A stretch of 64,000 nucleotides of DNA from contig OY755039.1 of assembly GCA_963576565.1 (NCBI GenBank), forward strand, positions 77,746,289-77,810,288, read 5' to 3'. Source of the stretch: Aspidapion aeneum (Eukaryota; Arthropoda; Insecta; Coleoptera; Brentidae). The notes beneath the pieces are model-generated. The model saw nothing but the letters and a program-made list of their open reading frames with translations, had not been told where the DNA came from and ran no database searches. Positions 1 to 10,097 of the stretch are shown one piece after another. Numbering within the stretch: position 1 is the stretch's first letter; the number at the start of each line of letters is the position of its first letter. A program made the position numbers and the translations under genes.

Positions 1-328
1 TTCAAACCCTTTGTGACATTTGTAGTTTACACAGTGAGTACAAATCATATGTTTTTTTAAAGAAAATAACCCTATATATTTTTTGATTTTTAAAATTTAC
101 TCAGAATTTCCTTTCTAACATATCACTCTTGATGGGTTTTTCTTCAACAGTTTACGAGACATCAACATTTTAATTTATAAAATGGCTTAAAAAAATTGTT
201 CTGTCTGACATCCCTTTGTTTGACGCGACTGTGGGTCGCCCTGTAAATGCCCAACGTTAACCTGTAAAGTTCCCCTTTCCAGTCTAGTAACGTAGATGCA
301 GGTAAATAACTTTAAATCACAAACTTAC
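1..328 (-). other. Intron of the FAM177-like gene, left part of window
   Basis: This stretch follows the GTAAGT donor of the minus-strand exon at 329-505, so it should be the start of that gene's intron, running out of the window at base 1. It is AT-rich and holds no ORF or repeat that I recognise. Confidence 0.5.
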
Positions 329-505
329 TACATTGACAACATATGTTTTGGGCTCCTCTGACTCACGGGTGAAGGTTTCCGCCTCTTCGTCAGTATCATA
401 CTCATCTAATATACCATCGCAAAAATGTAAACTTCTTTTTGCTGTTTTACTCTTATATACTCCCCAGCGTTCAGTGTCTATACTTTCTGGTCGTATCAGG
501 ACCAT
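329..505 (-). CDS. FAM177-like protein, first coding exon (partial gene)
   Basis: Minus-strand exon of 59 codons from ATG (505-503) to a strong GTAAGT donor (328-323), ending in phase 0. The peptide contains RSLHFCDGILDEYDTDEEAE, which matches the conserved FAM177 core (basic stretch, HF, two residues before a short acidic EY-x-TDE run). FAM177 proteins are small, conserved and poorly characterised; vertebrate FAM177A1 is reported at the Golgi. An in-frame TAG lies two codons upstream of this ATG and an acceptor-like TTTTTAG sits about 30 bases upstream, so the ATG is probably the true start, preceded by a short 5' UTR in the same exon. The remaining exons, including the expected tryptophan-rich membrane-associated part, would lie left of the window. 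Recognition is by motif from memory, not by search. Confidence 0.7.
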
Positions 506-839
506 GCTCTATTAATGTATTGTTGATGTAAGCTAAAAATTAGATTTCATTAGGTAGGTATACAAAAATATTTATACCTATACAATTCTTATACAGAAAG
601 TGTCACAAGTTTTGTCTTAAAATTTTCCAATCTAAAAAAATTACTGGAAAGAGATCTTTATCAAATAGCCCAGTCAATGAATGGCTATTGAGGGGTTGTA
701 GAGTGCATGGAGGGGGGGAGAATTTTTCTCTCTGGGAATTTGTTTAGGGTAGTTAGTGTTGGGAATTGGGGAAAGATATTTTCCACAAAACTATTTTTGT
801 TTTATTTTTTAATATTTTTTTGATTATTTTTCTTTTTAA
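506..839. other. Spacer upstream of FAM177-like exon
   Basis: No gene or clear repeat seen. It includes a G-rich run near 708-718 and leads into the LINE fragment that follows. The candidate acceptor for the FAM177-like exon lies at about 536-542. Confidence 0.4.
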
Positions 840-1470
840 AAACATGCTAACAAGGTCACCAATTTATTACATGTGTAAAATATTTAACAACATTGCAGAT
901 AATATTGATTTAGATATCTTCTCAGATTCTTTAGGGAGTATAAAAAACAAAATACTCAAACACTAGTTTTAAGATTTATTAAGATTTAACAATTTAATAT
1001 AGGTGCCAGTTTTAATTTTAATATACCTAGATATTGAATTTCTTAAACATAAGTAGGCACTGGTTGATTTATAAATTTATGGCAGTAAAGAGCAAATCTT
1101 TGATAACTTTTAGTCAATTGAAATTTATAGAGCTAGGAGCTAGATCATAAAATTTATTAGGAGTGCAGGAATATTATTCATCTTTCCCTTTTGTTTACTC
1201 ATATACAAAACAAAAGTGGATGTTTTATAACTGTTTTTTGAAATTTTATATTTATACAGTTTGTATTTGTATGATTTGTATATTTTTAATTTTTACTTGG
1301 CTTTGTCTGTGCCTGGTCCGCTCAAGTCTTGATGATTTGATTAGGGCTTTATTGAGTCTGGCATTGATATAACATTCTCTGACATATTATTGTCATGATT
1401 GTTTTTCCTGTAAGTGGTATTTTTTAAACTCTTGGAAATAAAGAACTATTTATTTATTTATTTATTTCAA
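840..1470 (+). mobile_element. LINE 3' end (RT C-terminus, 3' UTR, TTTA tail)
   Basis: The first ~125 bases encode a peptide with RSPIYYMCKIFN and DLDIFSDSLGSIKNKI before a stop at 964-966. That pattern is typical of the C-terminus of Jockey/CR1-group ORF2 proteins (a segment after the RT thumb). About 480 bases of non-coding sequence follow, ending in a short TTTA tandem tail at 1449-1469, as expected for a non-LTR element 3' end. The rest of the element is missing, so it is a 5'-truncated dead copy. The left boundary is not defined. Confidence 0.55.
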
Positions 1471-1885
1471 CTTTTCTACCTTAGATAAGTTTAAGTGGGC
1501 AGCAAAAAAGTTATGTTTGGCTAATACACATACCACTACACTATATTAAGTATTAGATATAAATCAAATTGTAATCATACTATTGTAAAATGCGTCTTGC
1601 GTGAAATAAATAAATAAATAATAATGAACATGAACAGCACTTACCTTAAAGATTCAGGACAGTCTCAAATTCGCCACTTTTGTGTAGCATCTAGGATCTA
1701 GGAAAGTTTAAACATCGTGGTCTCTAGGTGCAAACAGAATTGTAAAATAATCTTATTTGATTCAATGATTTATGGAATATAAATATATCCCTGAAATAAA
1801 TATTTTTGTTTAAACACAAGAACACCAAATCGAATTCGAATATAGGTTAAATTTAAGATGTATGACATATTTTATACCACAGAAC
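1471..1885. other. Intergenic, with an AAAT tail
   Basis: No gene seen. An (AAAT)n run at 1602-1620 could be the tail of another truncated retroelement, since the sequence before it has no coding capacity. The rest is unassigned AT-rich sequence. Confidence 0.35.
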
Positions 1886-1915
1886 CACGGTGGATAGACT
1901 ATTCTATCCACCGTG
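1886..1915. mobile_element. TIR-only remnant (30 bp) with perfect 9-bp target duplication
   Basis: The 30 bases are the two termini of the element at 1993-3397 fused together: a left end CACGGTGGATAGA and a right end CTATTCTATCCACCGTG. It is flanked on both sides by CCACAGAAC (1877-1885 and 1916-1924), a perfect 9-bp direct repeat. A 9-bp duplication with long TIRs is the hallmark of the Mutator-like superfamily. It is either an extreme internal deletion derivative or a minimal element; the sequence cannot say which. Confidence 0.75.
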
Positions 1916-2030
1916 CCACAGAACACCAAGGGGATATAATTAGAGATGGGCGATATATCGATCACTGCGATTCAGTCACAGTCCCTCATATGCACGGTGG
2001 ATAGAATAGACCGGTGTTCTGATCTTATAT

Positions 2031-2640
2031 CAGGGCTATCAAAATGGACGGGCCACGATCCTCCACTTTGTTGACGTCACATCCGGGGCTGATTTTTTTT
2101 GATGGTCACGTTACGACACAGCTGATTGTCTTTAAAATTTTGAAGTTGGAATGACGGTTCATGGATATTTGATTTTTTGTTAAATAAAGCCGTTTTTGAG
2201 ATTGTTTTTACTTTATTCTGGCAGAACAATTTTTTTTAAATGTATAGTAAGTCCTAATTTTTCATAGCCGCTTCATTAGCTCACACAAAAATTAAGTTTA
2301 AAGCAGAAGCGAATGTGACAATCACATATGACAAAGTCAAATACATGTCAAATATAACAGTTGGCATGTGGTACATGGCGGGTAATTTGAATTCAAAATA
2401 AGGAATGCTAAATCTTGAAGATTTTAACCTTTTAATCATGTTGCTTCCTTACAAACCTTTGGTGGAATATCGGGATGGTGTCTGAGAATATTTGACTGAA
2501 ATTTTGCGGAAATCTGTAGTGCCATTTTGAAAATATCATAAAAAAACGTCTGACCTCCCATAAGACCCAATGTAAAATTCAGCCCCGGGAGAACAGCTGA
2601 TTTTTTCAGGGTCGTGGCCTCTATTTTTGTGTTGGCCTTG
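2031..2640 (+). mobile_element. 610-bp element of the CAGGGCTATC family, copy 1
   Basis: Runs from CAGGGCTATCAAAATGGACG to a terminus ending GTTGGCCTTG. The ends form an imperfect inverted repeat (CAGGGCTA / CAAGGCCA, then a shared GGCCACGA-CCT block). It is flanked by CTTATAT at 2024-2030 and 2641-2647, a 7-bp duplication. It sits inside the left TIR of the Mutator-like element, so it is the younger of the two. No ORF of note. Further copies are at 3411-4114 and 59734-60331. The CA...TG termini could fit the P or hAT superfamilies, but the 7-bp duplication does not settle it. Confidence 0.75.
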
Positions 2641-2769
2641 CTTATATATATATATATATATATCGAATTTTGACGTCACTGGTGGTCCAGCTGATTTTTG
2701 TAAACAAAAGTTAGATCTGATATGAACAACGGAACAACTAATATTTTTTGAATTGTTTGAAAACTAATA

Positions 2770-2908
2770 CCCTGTTTCCACCAATGCATGCCCACCACGA
2801 TTCAAAAAACGCATCACGTGATGGCCCATGGATTTGCACCGGTTTTAAATGCAGTGTCACCTGATGCGTTTTTTGAATCGGGGTGGGCATGCATTGGTGG
2901 AAACATGG
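2770..2908. mobile_element. 139-bp palindromic MITE, TA target
   Basis: Starts CCCTGTTTCCACCAATGCAT and ends with the near-perfect complement (GCATTGGTGGAAACATGG), with inverted arms of about 48 bases around a short centre. It is flanked by TA at 2768-2769 and 2909-2910. The TA target and small size suggest a Tc1/mariner-type MITE. It lies inside the spacer of the long-TIR element at 1993-3397. Confidence 0.7.
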
Positions 2909-2943
2909 TATAAGACAATTTTCGTACTGTTTTCTAGTACATC

Positions 2944-3225
2944 CTTATAAAATGTAATTTTCTAGAAGTAGTGTCGTTATTTTTTTTAGCCCGCTTTATT
3001 TTTTATTACAGAAAACTTAAACTACAAGTCAAACTGAAGTAATGGTTTAGTATCAAAGGTGAACCGAGGACTATTGGGTAGTAAACAAAGATGTAGGTCA
3101 GCGGATGATTTTTCAAGCTGAAACGAACACATTCTTTTCTTCGAATTTTAATTTTTGTGAAAAGAGAAATGAAGCGGGCTAAAAAAAATAACGACTGGTA
3201 TGTTTGAAAAATGTTATTTTATAAG
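2944..3225. repeat. Inner inverted repeat
   Basis: The left arm (CTTATAAAATGTAATTTTC ... TTAGCCCGCTT) is repeated in inverse at about 3170-3225 (GAAGCGGGCTAA ... AATGTTATTTTATAAG). The arms are about 55 bases with a few mismatches around an unassigned centre of about 170 bases. It could be part of the surrounding element's TIR system or a separate nested insertion; no clear target duplication was seen. Confidence 0.5.
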
Positions 3226-3410
3226 AATATACCAAAAAATAGTAGGAAAGTTGCTTTAGTTTTCAAAAAATTCAAAAAATATTAGTTGTTCATATCATAT
3301 CTAACTTTTGTTTATAAAAATCAGCTGGACCACCAGTGACGTAAAAATTCGACATATATTTAAAAGATGAGAACACCGGTCTATTCTATCCACCGTGTCT
3401 AATATGCACC

Positions 3411-4114
3411 CAGGGCTATCAAAACGGACGGGCCATGATCCTCAACTTCGTTGACGTCACATCCGGGGATGATTTTTTTTTGATGGCCACGTTACGACAC
3501 AGCTGATTGTCATTAAAATATTGAAGTTGGAATGACGGTTCATGAATATTTGATTTTTTTAAAATAAAGCCGGTTTTGAGATTGTTTTTACTATATTCTT
3601 TTAGAACAATTTTTTTTAAATATATAGTAATCCTTAATTTTTCAGAGCCGCTTCATTAGCTCACCGTTTTTGAGATTGTTTTTACTTTATTCTGGCAGAA
3701 CAATTTTTTTTAAATGTATAGTAAGTCCTAATTTTTCATAGCCGCTTCATTAGCTCACACAAAAATTAAGTTTAAAGCAGAAGCGAATGTGACAATCACA
3801 GATGACAAAGTCAAATACATGTCAAATATAACAGTTGGCATGTGGTACATCGCGGGTAATTTGAATTCAAAATAAGGAATGCTAAATCTTGAAGATTTTA
3901 ACCTTTTAATCATGTTGCTTCCTTACAAAACTTTGGTGGAATATCGGGATGGTGTCTGAGAATATTTCACTGAAATTTCGCAGAAATCTGTAGTGCCATT
4001 TTGAAAATATCATAAAATAACGTCTGACCTCTCATAAGACCCAATGTAAAGTTCAGCCCCCGGAGAACAGCTGATTTTTTCAGGGTCGTGGCCTTTATTT
4101 TTGTGTTGGCCTTG
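3411..4114 (+). mobile_element. CAGGGCTATC family, copy 2, with internal tandem duplication
   Basis: Same termini as copy 1 (CAGGGCTATCAAAACGGACG ... GTTGGCCTTG), flanked by ATGCACC / ATGCACA (6 of 7 match). It is ~95 bases longer because a block from the GAGATTGTTTTTAC motif to TTCATTAGCTCAC is present twice (about 3570-3666 and 3667-3762). The two halves of the duplication differ at several positions, and the second is closer to copy 1. This suggests recombination between diverged copies rather than simple slippage. Confidence 0.75.
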
Positions 4115-4249
4115 ATGCACATACCATAAGCACATAAGCGCTATTATGGGTTTAATCGCGATTGGACGGCCATTTTGCTATGCACCGTGCATTTAAGCCG
4201 GATCAAAGGAGCACTTAGCCAAGCCCCCGATTTTGATGGCTCAAGCGGA

Positions 4250-5527
4250 CACCGTGTTAGGGCCAATACTCTTCTCAAGTTACATAAATAACCTCCCAAA
4301 TATACTTCCAAAAGAAAATAGCTAGATAGGATGTTACTGTGACGACACAGTTTGCTTGATAAGAGCCAAAACGTGGGAAAAGGCATTTGAATTGGCAGAA
4401 AAATATATCACAATTATTAAACTCTGGATGGATCAAAATCTATTAACTCTTAATCACACAAAAACAAAATTCATACAATTTCAAATAAAAAACTCAAAAA
4501 TATTAGAAAAAAATACAATAAAAATACTATGATTGCTTGTCAAAAGACATACCACAAAACTGCCAGTGCAATATGAATATAGAATCTACAAAGAATATAA
4601 AGTACTTGGGAGTATATATTGATAGTAACTTAAAATATGATTGAAACATTAATTATATAAAAACAATATTAGGAAAACCATATATAAATTTTATCAGCTA
4701 AGAGAGTTTATGTCCTACAAACTACTAAAAATAGTATACCAAGCCTTGGTTGAATCAATTCTAAGTTATGGTGTGAGGATTTGGGGCAGTGCATGCACAT
4801 CAGCTCTTAATAATTTAATAATAACTCAAAAATATATACTAAAAATTATTTTTAAAAAACCAAAAAAATACACTACAGCAAACTTATTTATAGAAAGTAA
4901 AATGTATTAACAATAAAAAAATTATACATAAAAAAATATTGCAAAGTACATGTATAACAATGATAAGTACAAAACAAAGATAAATCATAATATTACAACA
5001 AGGTCTATAACAAATCGAAACTTGATTGTATCCAGAGTTGATTATAGGTCTTGCCTCTTTAACATGATACCTAAGGAAATAAAATCAATGAGTAACAAAA
5101 AACATTTAAAAATCAAATTACAAACTGGATAAAAAAATGCTCTTCTGGACATTATAGATAAACTAAATATTTTGTAAAAATAAAAACTATGTATGGTATG
5201 ATATGTATGTGTGTGTGAGCATGTATGTTTGTCAGAGAACAGTGGACTGGATTCTGGCACGGTTCAGACTCGGTTAACCGCAAAACACTCTGGTTGTTAT
5301 CACTTTGTAGTGATTATATCCTCTATTCCTCTATTACTATTATTTCTCTACTATAACTACTATTACTTGTGATTTTCGACTGTGATAATATTGTTATTGT
5401 TACCTATGTTAGAATTAAGATTTTTGACAAAAACTAGCATCTCGACAAGTCACTTGGGACTTAGGGATGATAGTCAAATGTATTGTAAATTATTTAAGCA
5501 TTTGAAATAAATGAACTTGAACTTGAT
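4250..5527 (+). mobile_element. 5'-truncated LINE (Jockey/CR1-group), dead copy
   Basis: Begins inside the RT domain just before the TVLGPILF motif (block after PQG), then a Y-x-DDT-type catalytic box read as CYCDDT, then KLWMDQNLLTLNHTKTKF, all on the plus strand with frameshifts and stops. The C-terminal part (4710-4910) has the VYQALVESILSYGVRIWGSA motif. The element ends near 5518 in a repeated GAACTTGA tail after an AATAAA. The related element at 38.4-43.5 kb shares the QALVESI..YG block. It inserted into the left arm of the long-TIR element; the uninterrupted right arm supplies the empty site. Confidence 0.7.
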
Positions 5528-7620
5528 TGTAAACAAAAAAGATAAAAAGGCAGATTTGTTTCATTGTTTTTTTGTAGTTTTTTTCAGCAAAGTTATAATT
5601 ATCCTGGTGAATGTTAAAGAAGATCTATACAGGCCTTTTTTAAGTTAATAGAGGATTTTTCAAGTATTTATCGTACCTTTTTGGAAAAATCCTCGGACAC
5701 GTCGATGTTCTTTGCGAGGGGGACACTTTTTTGTCTATCTCTTGAAATTTTTGAAGCGTGTCCAGCATGTTTCTGATTATTCGAGGGGTAAACTTTATTA
5801 TCTCTATAGTATAAATTGTGAAAGTGTGTCAAGTGACACACCTTGTTTTGAAGATCTGGTGCCTTTGCAACTCTGTAAAATTTTGAAAAATCTATCAATT
5901 AGTTTTTAAGATATTTTTATCTTCAAATTTACAATGGACTGATTAAATAAACATAAAATCAAAATGTTATATTTTTTTGACGTAATTTTTATTTTATCAG
6001 TCTATGTTAGATTTGAAGGCAAATATATCAAAAACTAATGGATATATTTTAGAAATTTTAAATGTTTAATAAATAATTTCGTTTAACTTAAGGAATTCGC
6101 CGTAAAAATTTGACATAAAGGGAAACACTTGACAATTCTTAGATTGTCTAAAAAATAATACGGAAACTTGTCATTCAATTTTTTCTTTTATGATAAATCT
6201 CGGATATAGTAAACTAATTTTGATTGGATGCACTGTTCAAGTTAACTATATCTGGACTGCACTGTACAGTCGGGGAATTTTTAAATCGCCGCGCTGGAAG
6301 AAAAAATCCTATTTGAAATTCGGAAAAGTAGTTTGAACCAAAACAAAAAAATTGTGAACCTTACCTCTGGCTGTATACATACATATTTAAAAATTTATAT
6401 TTTTGATTTCTTTAATTGATTAATTTTGACAGAAAAAAATAATAAAACGGCAATTTAAAGTCCTGACTGTACATCTATCCTACAATGGACATCAAATAAA
6501 AAATAAATATTTTAATGTTTTAAAAAATATTTTATACTTACATATATAACCTACTCAAATGTTTGTTAAAACGATAGGTCGTTTATTGATACACCGTGGC
6601 CACCTCCGTCAAGGAAAGCCCTAGTTTATGATATCCAATATAATATACATGGTGTTTTTTTCAAAGATATTGTATTGTATCTTTATTGTCTCTAATGAAA
6701 ATGCATTTATATGACAAGAAAATCAGGTTTTTCAACACCTATAGTCTTCATAACGTAAGCAGAGCTCACAGATTAATATTTTTTCAAAGGTAACATGCCT
6801 TTCTGGGTATATGTCGTAAGTTTTTTGAAAAACTCTCGAATACTTTCCTTGTACAGACCCCCTTTGAGGGATAAACTTTAGGTACTATTAAATTTTGAAT
6901 AGGGAAAGTGGGTCTAGTGATTATGACTTGTTTTGGATGGTCCCTGACGAACTATCTTTACAACCATGAAAAAATTTCGAAAATATATCGATTAGCTTTT
7001 GATATATTTGCCTTCAAATTTTACGATAAAATAAAAATTACGTCAAAAATATAAAATATTGATTTTATTTAATCAGTCCATGGTAAATTTAAAGATAAAA
7101 ATATCTCAAAAACTAATGGATACATTTTTCAAAATTTTACAGAGTTGTAAAGACACCAGATCTTCAAAACAAAGTGTGTCACTTGAGACACTTTCACAAT
7201 TTATACTATAGAGGTAATAAAGTACCCCTCGAATTAAGAAGACATGGACACGCTTCAAAAATTTTAAGATATAAACAAAAAAGTGCCCCCTCGCAAAGAA
7301 CATCGACGTGTCAAAAACGTACGATAAATACTTGAAAAATCCTCTGTACCCTTTAAAAAAACAGCCTGTATATTGATCGTCTTCGATAAACAATTTATCT
7401 TCAATCTCCATTAACAATCACCAGGATAATTATAACTTTGCTGCAAAAAACTGCAAACTGCCTTGTTATCTTTTTTGTTTACATTCATCCGCTCAAGCCA
7501 TCAAAATCGGGGGCTTGGCTAAGCGTTCCTTTAATCCGGCTTAAATGCACGGTGCATAGCAAAATGGCCGTCTAATCGCGATTAAACCCATGATCGCGCT
7601 TATGTGCTTACTGTGCATAT

Positions 7621-8312
7621 CAGTGTTACTCTGCGATCAAATAAACGAACGCAGCTTGTGACCAATGAAATTGAAGGCTTCTTTTTCTAAGCTTGTGACG
7701 GACCGTGTCCGGTTAAAGGCCTTCACACACACATTTTACGTAATCCGTAGCATGGCGCATAGCGGGCTTTCAACCAATCAGCGATCGAATAGCAGCGACC
7801 ATATTGGATTTACGTAAGAAAAGTCCATAAGGTTGAACTTCTTACCGTTATGTTTTTTTGTGTGTGATCGGCTTAACTAATCGGACTGAACCGAAGTCGT
7901 TTATCTATGGTTATATTATTTACCTAATCTGTGGTTATAACCCTGCTCTGAGTTTACGAATTTTTTTCTGTTTTGTTTGCATATTGAAATAACGGTGTTT
8001 TTTTTCAGTGTTCTACTTTTTCAGCCAGGCAAGCCGACCTACCACCAAAGATAACAAGAACTAACTGAAAACTTTTGTAAGTACATACATATAAATCTAC
8101 AGGTACCTATTATTCTTTTTGACACAGTATGATTCAGATTCAAACGTAGCTATATCTACAGTATGTAAGTAACCAATGACAAGAAAAGCTTAGTATTTTG
8201 ATTTTGTACATTTTTTTTGTACAAGTTTGTAAAACATTCCTTTTTAAGTATTGGTAGTTTTCTTGCTGAATCTAATTTGCAATTCAAATGGTTGCTGGAA
8301 CCTCAGTATATA
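7621..8312. other. GC-richer island, possible promoter or UTR exon
   Basis: The 7640-7900 part is less AT-rich than its neighbours, lacks repeats that I can find elsewhere in the window, and carries two CCAAT-type motifs (ACCAATGAAA, ACCAATCAGC) and CpG-containing words. Downstream, TTTTTCAG near 8024 and TTTTGTAAGTACAT near 8074 could bound a short exon without coding potential. On the minus strand it lies upstream of the FAM177-like exon, so it could serve that gene. This is only a suggestion from composition and motifs. Confidence 0.25.
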
Positions 8313-9967
8313 CAGGGTGTCCCAAAAGTCAGAGTCCACCCAAATATCTTCTGAACTATTTAAGAGCCACAATAGACCTACTGGGGGTCGCAGTGGAAGG
8401 GCTGCAAGGCCCACTCACATATGAATCATCATTAATCATCACCTGAACCATATTTGACAGTCATCGATAACTTCAAAAGATCTATTTTCTGAATGGGAGG
8501 GATTGCCGGCCCTGCCTTAGGCAGAGGCATAGGGGCGGTTAACTTAATTTTTTTAAATTGAAACTCCTAATAAGTAATATCTTGTTATAAAGCTCTTTGA
8601 AAAACTAACATTTTGACATAACTGCCATTTGTCTATGTCAAATCTGTCAAGAGCTCTAGACTGTCAAACCTAATTTTTTTTCAGTTTTCGTTAAAATTCA
8701 CAAATTTGTTGTTTTGAACAAAAATCCTATTGTGTGATATCTTGTTTGAAAGGTCTTTGAAAAGCCAATGTTTTGGCATAACTGCCTCTTGCCTATGTCA
8801 AACATGTCAAGATCAATCAACTGTCAAACTTATTCTTTACTATTTTTGGCAAATTTCACAAGCTTTGTCTAACCATATCTTCGAAAGGTCTTTCAAAAAC
8901 TAACAAGTTGACATAACTGTCACTTGTTTATGTCAAACATTTTTTCTACAATTTTTGACCTTAGTTTGAAGTGTTTAAAATGCCACAGTCAAATGAAGAT
9001 AAAGTTGAAATAATTTTTTATGAGCAAACAAGATATAGGAAAACTAAATGCCTTTTCAACAATAAATTTACTGTGTTGCTTTGATAGTGGCATAACTGGA
9101 AATAATAATTTTCAGGAAACACTTTTTAAAAATAATGGCAAAGGCAAATATATATTTTTGTTGCTTTAATTAAATCAATCAATAACTTTTTCATGCTTGA
9201 TATAGACAAGAAGGAAAATTTTGTGGTAAAAATATAGGTATACAATACGATGAGAAGTTAGTTTTTACAGAAAATGCAAAAACACATTTTTTTTAGTTGT
9301 GCCACTATCAAAGCAAAGCAACGATATTATGTCGTATGGGAAAAATAATTTCAACTTTATCTTCATTTGATCATGGCATCTTAAAACACAAATTTGTCAA
9401 AAAATTTTTGAAAATATGTTTTACATAAATAAGTGACAGTTACATCAATATGATAATTTTTAAAAGACCTTTCGAACATGCTGTAGTTGCACAAAACCTG
9501 TGGAATTTGTCAAAAATGGTAAAATAATAGGTTTGCCAGTCGACAGATTTTGACAAGTTTTACACAGGCAAGGGGCAGTAATGCCAAAATGTTGGCTCTG
9601 CAAAGACCTTTCAACCAAGTTATTATTCAATAGGGTTTTTGTTCAAAACAACAAAATTTTTAATTAAAACAAAACTGAAATATCCTAGATTTGGCAGTCC
9701 ATAACTTTTGACAGATTTGACATAGACAATTGGCAGTTATATTGAAATGTTACATTTTCAATTACGTTTAAAATGAGCTATTACTTGATAGGAGTTTCAA
9801 TTTAAGATTTTTAAGTTGACCGTCCATATGCCCTTTAATGTAGGGGCAGCATGTTCTCCCTCTCATAAAATAGATATTGTAATGTTATCGATTACTGCCA
9901 AATATGGTTCAGTTATCTTCAATAGTTCAGAAGATATTTGGCTGCACTCTGACTTTTGGGACACCCT
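8313..9967. mobile_element. 1.65-kb palindromic element with CAGGGTGTCCC ends
   Basis: The left end CAGGGTGTCCCAAAAGTCAG follows a TA; the right end TGACTTTTGGGACACCCT runs into a T-tract. The whole element is an inverted repeat with arms of about 750 bases. Mirrored landmarks include CAAAAATCCTATT / CAATAGGGTTTTTGTT, AACTGCCATTTGTCTATGTC / ACATAGACAATTGGCAG, and the ends. The arms also contain internal tandem-like blocks built on the phrase TGACATAACTGCC...ATGTCAAA. There is no coding capacity. The ends recur in the elements at 56935-57825 and 60724-61378. TA flanks suggest a Tc1/mariner-type nonautonomous element. Confidence 0.7.
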
Positions 9968-10097
9968 TTTTTTTTTGTTAAGGGCATAGTCAGTGCAAGC
10001 ACTGAAAACAAGTGTTCCCTTTGAAATGCATGTGCCCCCGGAACCGTTTTCTAAACATTACATCAGGTGGCACAGCAGTCTTTCTGTGTAGTCACTA

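Larger units (their letters stand above)
1993..3397. mobile_element. Mutator-like nonautonomous element with long TIRs
   Basis: The termini are CACGGTGGATAGAATAG at 1993 and its complement ending at 3397. The inverted repeat continues inward (CCGGTGTTCT, then a TATA-rich stretch, then CGAATTTTGACGTC and CTGGTGGTCCAGCTG, and on past the GTTAGATC motif), interrupted on the left arm only by the insertion at 2031-2640. Flanks CCTCATATG (1984-1992) and TCTAATATG (3398-3406) agree at 7 of 9 positions, consistent with an aged 9-bp target duplication. No transposase is encoded. The interior holds two further inverted repeats (2770-2908 and 2944-3225), giving a Russian-doll structure. Superfamily assignment is inference from TIR length and duplication size. 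Confidence 0.65.
3402..7620. mobile_element. 4.2-kb long-TIR element, split by two insertions
   Basis: The left arm (about 4115-4249, continuing at 5528-6062) and right arm (about 6968-7620) are inverted copies of each other, roughly 650 bases each. Shared landmarks are GCACATAAGCGC, TTTAATCGCGATT, GCCATTTTGCTATGCACCGTG, GATTTTGATGGCT and GACGTAATTTTTATTTTATC. On the left the arm is broken by a 5'-truncated LINE at 4250-5527, and its tip (ATATGCAC) by the element at 3411-4114. The ~900-base spacer carries a further diverged copy of an arm segment (about 6810-6960). No transposase ORF is present. Its superfamily is unknown; termini and duplication could not be fixed exactly. Confidence 0.6.

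Noticed and set aside
5668..7417. ORFs at 5668-5909 and 7106-7417 with similar peptides
   Set aside because: They are mirror translations of the two inverted arms of the 4.2-kb element; the protein similarity follows from DNA inversion, not from a gene.
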